This document shows positions 7,207 to 12,161 of a DNA stretch of 12,161 nucleotides, piece by piece (positions within the stretch are counted from its first letter, which is position 1; every line of letters begins with the position of its first letter). Below the pieces are notes generated by a model. That model made no database searches and was not told the DNA's origin. It saw only the letters and a program-made list of their open reading frames with translations. This DNA is from Kordiimonadaceae bacterium. GTDB lineage: Bacteria > Pseudomonadota > Alphaproteobacteria > Sphingomonadales > Emcibacteraceae. Both the position numbers and the translations under genes were made by a program. Where the stretch lies: contig JABIPV010000034.1 of NCBI GenBank assembly GCA_018699075.1, forward strand, positions 1 to 12,161, read 5' to 3'.

Positions 7207-8375
7207 GCGATTACTCCTTTTTCTTTCAACTGGACAATTTCATCCGTTGAATAGCCTAAATCTTTTAAAATTTCAGCCGTATGCTCACCGAATCCTGGTG
7301 GCGGTGATGTAATTTTAGCACCATTTTTAAAAGCAAAAGCCGCCTTTGGTAAAATAGGTGCGTGTTTATCACCCTCAGCCATTTCACTTTGATGAAAATA
7401 ATTTCTAAGTTGTGGATCTTCTATAGCCTCAGCTAATGACCTGTGTCTCTCTGCTGGTAAGCTATGTTGATGAAAAATATCTTGCCACTTTGCTGCCGTT
7501 TTATCTTTTAATATATTTTGAAGTTCTGATCTAATTTCTTTTGATTTTGCCCAAAGACTTTCCCAATCGTCGGTGTCTTTTAAGTGATTGGATATTTTAT
7601 AGCCGCTATCTTCGATTACTTTCCACAAGCGTCTGTTCTGGTCTGGCGTAAAAGCCCCCATCATTAAAATACCATCGGTGGTCTCGTAAGATGATATACC
7701 AGCTTCTTTGTCACGCTTTACTTTTACGGGGTAAGCGGCAGCGGCAGCTTCTGGTGCCATTAAAGTCATGGCCACCTCTAACATAGACGTACTGATATAT
7801 GTACCCTCACCCGTTTGCGCCCGTTGATGAAGCGCCGCCGAAATTGCAAAGGCCGCATTATAGCCAGCTGCATAATCAACAAAGGAAACTCCCGGCTTAT
7901 GACCAGCGGATTGATCAATGATACCGCTTGTCGCCTGAATTACATTATCATATGCATTTACTTTTGCTTTTGGTCCTTTATCACCGAAACCTGAAAGTGA
8001 ACAATAAATAAGAGTGGGGTTTAATTCCTTTAAATCATTATAACCCAATCCAAGCTTATCCAGCGCGCCTGTGCGGTAGTTTTCCACGAATATATCTGTA
8101 TCAAGCACCAGTTTTTTAAGGATTTCTTGGCCTACATTTGTTTTCAAATCAAGAGTAATAGCCTTTTTATTAGACGCTTGAACCTGATAGTTTAGGCCGC
8201 GTAATACTTGATTTTGCGCTTCATCCGGGCCCCGTCCCCGTGCACAATCGGGATTGTTCGGATCTTCTACTTTAATTACGTCAGCCCCAAGCAAAGCAAA
8301 CTGATATGTGCAGAAGGGTCCTGCGAGTACGTGGGTTAAATCGAGAACTTTTATATTTTCAAATGGCCTTGTCAT
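7203..8375 (-). CDS. class III (CaiB/BaiF) acyl-CoA transferase
   Basis: 390 residues from ATG 8375, the family length. It moves CoA from a donor acyl-CoA to an organic acid. The N-terminus has the usual NIKVLDLTHVLAGPF segment and the LGADVIKVEDP motif. The catalytic aspartate is in FVDYAAG (about residue 167 from this ATG, equivalent to Asp169 of formyl-CoA transferase), followed by GEGTYISTSMLE. A TTG 36 nt upstream is in frame, but it has no ribosome site and would add a 12-residue leader before the normal family start, so I reject it. It is the first gene of the eight-gene minus-strand operon and divergent from the aminotransferase. A candidate promoter and operator lie upstream. The context implies activation of a carboxylic acid intermediate for later cleavage; the acid is unknown. 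The family call is very secure. Confidence 0.92.
   Translation of the reverse strand: MTRPFENIKVLDLTHVLAGPFCTYQFALLGADVIKVEDPNNPDCARGRGPDEAQNQVLRGLNYQVQASNKKAITLDLKTNVGQEILKKLVLDTDIFVENYRTGALDKLGLGYNDLKELNPTLIYCSLSGFGDKGPKAKVNAYDNVIQATSGIIDQSAGHKPGVSFVDYAAGYNAAFAISAALHQRAQTGEGTYISTSMLEVAMTLMAPEAAAAAYPVKVKRDKEAGISSYETTDGILMMGAFTPDQNRRLWKVIEDSGYKISNHLKDTDDWESLWAKSKEIRSELQNILKDKTAAKWQDIFHQHSLPAERHRSLAEAIEDPQLRNYFHQSEMAEGDKHAPILPKAAFAFKNGAKITSPPPGFGEHTAEILKDLGYSTDEIVQLKEKGVIA
7207..7222 (-). promoter_or_regulatory. strong Shine-Dalgarno site of the SMP-30 gene
   Basis: AAAAAGGAG on the minus strand, with AAGGAG at 7219-7214, lies 7 nt before ATG 7206 and inside the last codons of the CoA-transferase gene. 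It is the best ribosome site I see in the operon and may lift expression of the SMP-30 protein above simple coupling. Confidence 0.65.
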
Positions 8376-8410
8376 AGTTATCTTTATATTCCCTATTGTT
8401 TTTTTATTCA

Positions 8411-8442
8411 ATAAGTTTTATATTTAAATATAAGTTTTATAT
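8411..8442. repeat. 13-nt direct repeat in the divergent intergenic region
   Basis: ATAAGTTTTATAT is present at 8411-8423 and identically at 8430-8442, 19 nt start to start. Both copies contain the GTTTTATAT half of the 16-bp near-palindrome at 8434-8449; the left copy lacks the AAAAC arm. The arrangement suggests a second, weaker binding site nearly two helical turns away. Confidence 0.6.
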
Positions 8443-8446
8443 ACAA
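8417..8446 (-). promoter_or_regulatory. candidate sigma70-like promoter of the minus-strand operon
   Basis: Read on the minus strand, TTGTAT (8446-8441) and TATAAA (8422-8417) are separated by 18 nt. They would place a start about 35 nt before the ATG at 8375. The -35 match is poor (3/6) and the -10 is good (5/6). The predicted -35 lies inside the 8434-8449 palindrome, so a bound repressor would block it. The AT-richness of the region makes chance matches likely. Confidence 0.3.
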
Positions 8447-8449
8447 AAC
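8434..8449. promoter_or_regulatory. candidate IclR operator, copy 1 (GTTTT-N6-AAAAC)
   Basis: GTTTTATATACAAAAC is symmetrical in 14 of 16 positions (one mismatched pair). It lies between the divergent CoA-transferase operon and the aminotransferase gene, 23 nt before the aminotransferase ATG. It matches 11497-11512 in 15 of 16 bases. The size and symmetry suit an IclR-family dimer; assigning it to the local regulator is inference. Confidence 0.55.
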
Positions 8450-8472
8450 AATCATGATTAGGCTTTACGACA

Positions 8473-9819
8473 ATGTCACACGTTCTACATAGAAATATAA
8501 GTATAAAAGTACCTACTGTCAAAAGTGCGGAAGGTAATTATCTTATTGATGATACTGGGAAAAAATATTTAGACGCCAGCGGCGGTGCGGCTGTATCGTG
8601 CCTTGGTCATACAAATAAGCGGGTAATTAATGCGATCAAAGACCAACTTGATAAAGTTTCCTTCGCCCATACGGGGGTATTTACGAACGAACCCGCCGAA
8701 GAACTGGCCAGTTATTTAATTGAAAATGCACCACAAGGTTTCGGCAACGGCAGGGCAATGTTTTTGGGTTCAGGATCAGAAGCCATGGAAGCAGCGTTAA
8801 AACTTGCCCGTCAATATCACCTTGAACGTGGTGATCATAAACGTTCAAAAATCATCGCCCGCGATAAATCATATCATGGAAACACACTTGCTGCTCTCGC
8901 CACCGGAGGACATAAACAACGCCAAGAACCTTTTTCACCGTTACTGATTGATGTGGCCCATATTCCGCCTTGTTATAAATACCGTTACAAGAAAGAAGAA
9001 GAAAGTGAACAAGAATTTGGCCTACGAATGGCAAATACTCTTGAAGAAGAAATCATCACGCAAGGCCCGGAAAATGTTGCGGCCTTTGTCGTGGAGCCCG
9101 TTTCAGGTGCGTCCCTAGGTGCAGAACCCGCCGTTAAAGGTTACTTTAAGCGCATCCGTGAAATATGTGATCAATATGGTGTCCTACTCATTGCCGATGA
9201 AGTGATGTGCGGCATGGGTCGCACTGGATATTTATTCGCTATGGAAGCGGAAGATACCTGCCCCGATATTATCACCATCGCAAAAGGTCTTGGCGCGGGT
9301 TATCAACCAATAGCCTCTGTAATGGCATCGGAAAAAGTCATTAAAGCCATTGAGGATGGCAGTGGTAATTTATGGAACGGTCATACTTATATGAGCCACG
9401 CCATTGCCTGCGCGGGTGCGCTGGCGGTATTAAAAGTGATCGAAGAAGATCAGCTTCTTGGCGCTGTAAGATTACAAGGCGAAAAGCTTAAAAAGATGCT
9501 GACGGATACTTTCGCCAATCATCCCAATATTGGTGATATTCGTGGTCGTGGTCTTTTTTGGGGTCTAGAAATTGTCAAAGACAAAAAAACCAAACAACCT
9601 TTTCCTGCTGAATTAAATCTTGCGGGTAAAATTAAATCTAACATTCTGGACCGTGGAATGTTGAGTTACCCGTCACAAGGCTGTGTTGATGGTAAAAGTG
9701 GTGATCATATTTTACTCGCCCCTCCCTACACCGTCAGTGATGAAGAACTGGATATAATCATCGACATTACCCAAAAATCACTTCAATCCCAATTAGATAA
9801 GATAAAAGATCATGACTAA
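8473..9819 (+). CDS. class III PLP-dependent aminotransferase
   Basis: 448 residues, normal for subgroup II (ornithine/omega-amino-acid-type) aminotransferases. It transfers an amino group from an omega- or alpha-amino substrate to a keto acid such as pyruvate or 2-oxoglutarate. PLP-site landmarks are the phosphate-binding GSGSEA (99-104), SYHGNT (133-138), the Asp of LLIADEVMCGMGRTG (Asp242) and the Schiff-base lysine in IAKGLGAGYQP (Lys271). HILLAPPYT (412-420) is the usual C-terminal substrate-side segment. ATG at 8473 has only a weak AGG 10 nt upstream. The gene overlaps the following BKACE gene by 8 nt (ATGACTAA). This pairing suggests the transaminase makes a beta-keto acid, or a precursor of one, for BKACE. 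No ammonia-lyase alternative is visible. The family is certain; the amino substrate is not determined. Confidence 0.93.
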   Translation: MSHVLHRNISIKVPTVKSAEGNYLIDDTGKKYLDASGGAAVSCLGHTNKRVINAIKDQLDKVSFAHTGVFTNEPAEELASYLIENAPQGFGNGRAMFLGSGSEAMEAALKLARQYHLERGDHKRSKIIARDKSYHGNTLAALATGGHKQRQEPFSPLLIDVAHIPPCYKYRYKKEEESEQEFGLRMANTLEEEIITQGPENVAAFVVEPVSGASLGAEPAVKGYFKRIREICDQYGVLLIADEVMCGMGRTGYLFAMEAEDTCPDIITIAKGLGAGYQPIASVMASEKVIKAIEDGSGNLWNGHTYMSHAIACAGALAVLKVIEEDQLLGAVRLQGEKLKKMLTDTFANHPNIGDIRGRGLFWGLEIVKDKKTKQPFPAELNLAGKIKSNILDRGMLSYPSQGCVDGKSGDHILLAPPYTVSDEELDIIIDITQKSLQSQLDKIKDHD

Positions 9820-10681
9820 AACCATAATAACCTGTGCCGTTACCGGAAATTTAACCAGCAAAGAAATGCATCCGGGCCTTCCTGTGACACCAAAAGAAAT
9901 CGCAGAAGCCGCCCTTGGTGCTGCGGACGCTGGTGCATCAATTGTTCATTTACATGTGCGTGACCCTGAAACAACAAAAGGATCAATGGAATTTGCCCTT
10001 TATGAAGAAATGGTCGGACGCATACGTGACAAAAACCAAGATGTCATTTTAAACCTAACTACTGGCGAAGGCGGTAGATTTGTTCCTTCAAAAGATGATC
10101 CAAAAATTGCCGGGGAAAATTCAACACTTTGTCGGCCGGAACTTCGTGTATCCCATGTTGAAAAACTAAAGCCGGAAATATGTACGCTAGACCTAAACAC
10201 CATGTGGTCGGGACAAGCGGCCGTGATCAACACACCGGATAATTTAAAAATCATGGCCGAACGTATTTATGCCGCAGGTGTGATGCCGGAAATTGAAATT
10301 TTTAACAGCAGCGATATGCATCTACTCAATCATTTTGTCAAAGAAGGTGTGATTAAAACCCCCGTCATGGTTCAAATGGTGCTTGGCGTACGGTTTGGTG
10401 CCGTAGCCAATACAGAAACCATGATGTTCTTAAAATCTCAGCTTCCTGAAGGTTCCATCTGGAGCGCGTTTGGCATTGGCAGAATGGAATATCCAATGCT
10501 CGCTCAGTCATATGTACTAGGCGGCCATGTGCGGGTAGGCATGGAAGATAATCTACATATCAAAAAAGGTGAGCTTTGCCGTGATAATGCACAACTGGTT
10601 GAAAAAGCAGTGGATATACTTGAAAATCTTGGCGGCACTGTTGCGTCGCCTTCTGACGCAAGGAAGATATTAGGACTTTGA
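9812..10681 (+). CDS. BKACE-family (DUF849) beta-keto acid cleavage enzyme
   Basis: 289 residues. The family condenses a beta-keto acid with acetyl-CoA to give acetoacetate and a new acyl-CoA, using Zn2+. Conserved residues visible are His46 and His48 (VHLHVRDPE, zinc ligands), the LNLTTGEGG loop (80-88), SAFGIGRM (218-225) and the C-terminal RVGMEDN with Arg241, Glu245 (third zinc ligand) and Asp246. Position 14 is Leu (TGNLTS). In the lysine-fermentation enzyme Kce, as I recall, Glu14 sits here and contacts the substrate amino group, so the present enzyme probably does not use 3-keto-5-aminohexanoate. It starts at an ATG overlapping the aminotransferase stop by 8 nt, with no strong ribosome site, so translation is coupled. 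It ends 5 nt from the convergent regulator gene. Possible substrates include dehydrocarnitine- or beta-ketoadipate-like acids; none is proven by sequence. Confidence 0.92.
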   Translation: MTKTIITCAVTGNLTSKEMHPGLPVTPKEIAEAALGAADAGASIVHLHVRDPETTKGSMEFALYEEMVGRIRDKNQDVILNLTTGEGGRFVPSKDDPKIAGENSTLCRPELRVSHVEKLKPEICTLDLNTMWSGQAAVINTPDNLKIMAERIYAAGVMPEIEIFNSSDMHLLNHFVKEGVIKTPVMVQMVLGVRFGAVANTETMMFLKSQLPEGSIWSAFGIGRMEYPMLAQSYVLGGHVRVGMEDNLHIKKGELCRDNAQLVEKAVDILENLGGTVASPSDARKILGL

Positions 10682-10686
10682 TTATT

Positions 10687-11478
10687 TTAGCCCTTATAGC
10701 CCAGATCGCGAGAAATTTCATGTGCCGTTTTTGTAACGGCGGGCACATAGAACTGGTCGAGTTTATCAAAATCAAAACCACTATCCGGTCCCGAAATATC
10801 AATCACAGCTATAACCTGACCCGTTTCGTCAAAAATTGGCGCTGTAATGATAGATCCACCCCGTTGAGAAAAACCACGGGAAATGACAAAACCGTCTTTT
10901 CTCGCCTGCTCAATGCGTTCTATCAATTGATCAATGTTTTTGGGCGTGTGACTTGTCAAACTTTCAAAAACTGTGTCCGCAAAAAGTTCACGAATTTCTT
11001 CTTCGTCCATATTACCAAGCAACAACCAGCCAAGTGCACTGGCATAAACCGGACGTCTGTCACCAGTGGAAATGTTACTGACAAAGGATGTTTTGGAAAT
11101 AACATTATCCAAATAAAGCACGTCACTACTTTCAAGAATTGCCAGATGACTGGAAACTTCAGTCTGATCACGCAATTTTTCCAAAAAGGGCTTGGCAATC
11201 TTAATAATATCCTGTCTATTAAGGTAAGAAAAACCAAGGCTGAGAATTCTTGGCCCCAGGTCGAAAAGTTTGTCACCTTTATCGGTACTGAGGAAACCCA
11301 AATGACGCAAAGTATATGTAATTCTAAAAGCAGAAGAGCGGGAAACACCAAGTTTTTTACCGATCTCAGCAATGGTAAGTGGTTTATCACTGAGCGCGAT
11401 AATTTCAAGCACTCTGAGGCCCCGCGCTAAGCCGGGCACAAAATATCTATTATGATTTTTATGAAGACTATCAGACAT
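10687..11478 (-). CDS. IclR-family transcriptional regulator
   Basis: 263 residues from ATG 11478. An N-terminal winged helix-turn-helix (about residues 14-66) includes LTIAEIGKKLGVSRSSAFR, followed by the C-terminal effector-binding domain with the family motifs RPVYASALGWLLL, GFVISRGFSQRGGSIITAPIFDETGQVIAVIDISG. IclR proteins bind DNA as dimers or tetramers at short palindromes and respond to pathway intermediates; PcaR/PcaU/PobR-type members control protocatechuate genes. I prefer ATG 11478 (GAGAAATTTT-ATG, a usable ribosome site) over the ATG 12 nt upstream (11490), which has none. The gene is divergent from the pcaG-like gene, sharing a region under 50 nt that contains a palindrome also found at 8434-8449, and convergent with BKACE. 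I infer that it controls both flanking units and itself. The effector is unknown. Confidence 0.93.
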   Translation of the reverse strand: MSDSLHKNHNRYFVPGLARGLRVLEIIALSDKPLTIAEIGKKLGVSRSSAFRITYTLRHLGFLSTDKGDKLFDLGPRILSLGFSYLNRQDIIKIAKPFLEKLRDQTEVSSHLAILESSDVLYLDNVISKTSFVSNISTGDRRPVYASALGWLLLGNMDEEEIRELFADTVFESLTSHTPKNIDQLIERIEQARKDGFVISRGFSQRGGSIITAPIFDETGQVIAVIDISGPDSGFDFDKLDQFYVPAVTKTAHEISRDLGYKG

Positions 11479-11496
11479 AAAATTTCTCATTAAATT

Positions 11497-11512
11497 GTTT
11501 TATATAAAAAAC
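11497..11512. promoter_or_regulatory. candidate IclR operator, copy 2 (GTTTT-N6-AAAAC)
   Basis: GTTTTATATAAAAAAC lies between the IclR gene (18 nt from its ATG) and the pcaG-like gene (13 nt from its ATG). It differs from 8434-8449 at one base only. It contains TATATA/TATAAA and may overlap -10 elements, which suits autorepression and control of the divergent gene. This is inference. Confidence 0.55.
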
Positions 11513-11525
11513 TTAAGGACAAGCA

Positions 11526-12119
11526 ATGACACAAGCAGAAGCAAAAAGCAACCTTCTCATCGCAACAAATGAAGATACAGTAGGGCCATACTATCCTATA
11601 TCTTTATGTGATAATGACAGTATGGACTTAACCGTAATCCGCAGCGGTATAGTTCACGAGCCAGAGGGCGAAAAAATAATCATAAATGGCTGCGTTACTG
11701 ACATAAACGGTGAATTAGCCAATGGCTCTTTACTTGAATTCTGGCAGCCAAATGCCGCTGGTATTTACCGAACACCCAATAATGAAAATCATGAACTGAT
11801 TGATCCATGGTTTGTGGGTTATGCAAGGCATAGAACCAAAGACGGTAATTTTACTTTAACCACCATAAAACCGGGTTCAAGTGGCGACAGAGCGCCCAAT
11901 ATTACCTTAACTATTTTTTCCGACGGCATCATGAGGATTGTCACGCAGCTCTTTTTTGAAGGCGAGCCTGCTAATGAAACTGACCCGCTACTTTTATCAA
12001 TTCCCGAAGAAATGCGTTCTCGGTTGATGATTAAAAAAACGGACGACGGAACTTATAATATAAATGTTATTATGGCTGGTGATAATGAAACACCATTCTT
12101 TGATGATCTATTAAGCTAA
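11526..12119 (+). CDS. pcaG: protocatechuate 3,4-dioxygenase alpha subunit (PcaG-like)
   Basis: 197 residues, the usual PcaG length. The N-terminus has the alpha-subunit phrase EDTVGPYYPISL (16-27). The intradiol dioxygenase fold follows with INGCVTDINGELANGSLLEFWQPNAAGIY (53-81), TIKPG (113-117), RAPNITLTIFSDG (122-134) and FFEGE (143-147). It ends with the PcaG-type GDNETPFFDDL. The iron ligands of the beta subunit are not present: the Tyr after TIKPG is replaced by Ser, and the PAHIH histidines read P-N-I-T. So this is the non-catalytic alpha subunit, which builds the alpha/beta active site but needs PcaH. The ATG has AAGGA 6 nt upstream. The gene is divergent from the IclR regulator and 11 nt before another start at 12131. 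It could serve a protocatechuate-like catechol rather than protocatechuate itself; the alpha-subunit call is strong. Confidence 0.85.
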   Translation: MTQAEAKSNLLIATNEDTVGPYYPISLCDNDSMDLTVIRSGIVHEPEGEKIIINGCVTDINGELANGSLLEFWQPNAAGIYRTPNNENHELIDPWFVGYARHRTKDGNFTLTTIKPGSSGDRAPNITLTIFSDGIMRIVTQLFFEGEPANETDPLLLSIPEEMRSRLMIKKTDDGTYNINVIMAGDNETPFFDDLLS

Positions 12120-12130
12120 AGGAAATTAAA

Positions 12131-12161
12131 ATGACTATATTAGGTAGAAAAATAGAAATCG
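12131..12161 (+). CDS. start of a gene cut by the window edge (possible pcaH)
   Basis: ATG at 12131, preceded by AAAGGA (12118-12123) 7 nt upstream, opens a frame reading MTILGRKIEI to the window end, 11 nt after the pcaG-like stop. Ten residues do not identify it. A dioxygenase beta subunit would be the needed partner of the gene before it, since no pcaH lies upstream, but the usual order is pcaH then pcaG. Another catabolic gene is equally possible. Confidence 0.5.
   Translation, partial: MTILGRKIEI

Noticed and set aside
8376..8411. TTG start at 8411 for the CoA-transferase, adding twelve residues
   Set aside because: No ribosome site precedes it, it would place translation start in the candidate promoter region, and the family normally begins a few residues before NIKVLDLT.
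9812..10681. Assigning BKACE as Kce (3-keto-5-aminohexanoate cleavage) of lysine fermentation
   Set aside because: Leu14 replaces the amine-contacting Glu, and no other lysine-fermentation genes are present.
10722..10746. GCCGTT/AACGGC hairpin with 5-nt loop just after the BKACE stop on the plus strand, considered as its terminator
   Set aside because: It lies wholly inside the IclR coding sequence and is not followed by a T-run in either direction, so it is probably a coding coincidence.
10678..11430. Long plus-strand open frame of 250 codons opposite the IclR gene
   Set aside because: It is antisense to a clear IclR regulator and its translation has no family-like motifs, so it is a shadow of the real gene.

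Overview
The window is a dense bacterial catabolic region. It is AT-rich by eye, has almost no intergenic space and carries no rRNA, tRNA, CRISPR array or insertion sequence that I can see. The gene families (BKACE/DUF849, CaiB/BaiF class III CoA-transferase, IclR regulator, protocatechuate 3,4-dioxygenase subunit, Tat-exported sulfatase) suggest a proteobacterium. A low-GC, possibly marine alphaproteobacterium is my best guess, but that is an inference from gene content and composition only.

Layout. At the left edge (1-105, +) is the Arg-rich tail of an unrecognised protein, followed by a rho-independent terminator (114-148). From about 8375 down to 157 the minus strand carries eight tightly packed genes, almost certainly one operon. 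In transcription order they are: class III CoA-transferase, SMP-30/gluconolactonase-family protein, DapA-family aldolase/dehydratase, a three-subunit FAD/[2Fe-2S] dehydrogenase of the HcnABC / D-hydroxyproline dehydrogenase type (small ferredoxin-like subunit, NAD(P)/FAD-type subunit with a BFD-like Cys cluster, DAO-type FAD subunit), an SDR dehydrogenase and a Tat-exported sulfatase. Most junctions are ATGA or 8-nt overlaps or 2-nt gaps. Divergently, on the plus strand, lie a class III aminotransferase and a BKACE-family beta-keto acid cleavage enzyme that overlap by 8 nt. An IclR-family regulator (minus) converges on BKACE with only 5 nt between the stop codons. It is divergent from a PcaG-like protocatechuate 3,4-dioxygenase alpha subunit (plus), which is followed by the first codons of another gene at the right edge.

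How it may work together (inference). The set looks like a dedicated route for one organic substrate: possible periplasmic desulfation, oxidation of an amine or amino acid by the trimeric dehydrogenase, carbonyl chemistry by the DapA-family enzyme and SDR, lactone hydrolysis by the SMP-30 protein, CoA activation by the CaiB-type enzyme, amino-group removal by the aminotransferase, and beta-keto acid cleavage with acetyl-CoA by BKACE. No transporter is present, and the substrate cannot be read from sequence. The gene combination matches no complete pathway I know. It resembles parts of hydroxyproline degradation, but the epimerase and semialdehyde dehydrogenase are absent.

The strongest non-coding signal is a 16-bp near-palindrome, GTTTT-N6-AAAAC, present in both divergent intergenic regions (8434-8449 and 11497-11512) with 15 of 16 bases identical. 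It is a good candidate operator for the IclR regulator and would tie the eight-gene operon, the aminotransferase/BKACE pair, the regulator and the pcaG-like gene into one regulon.
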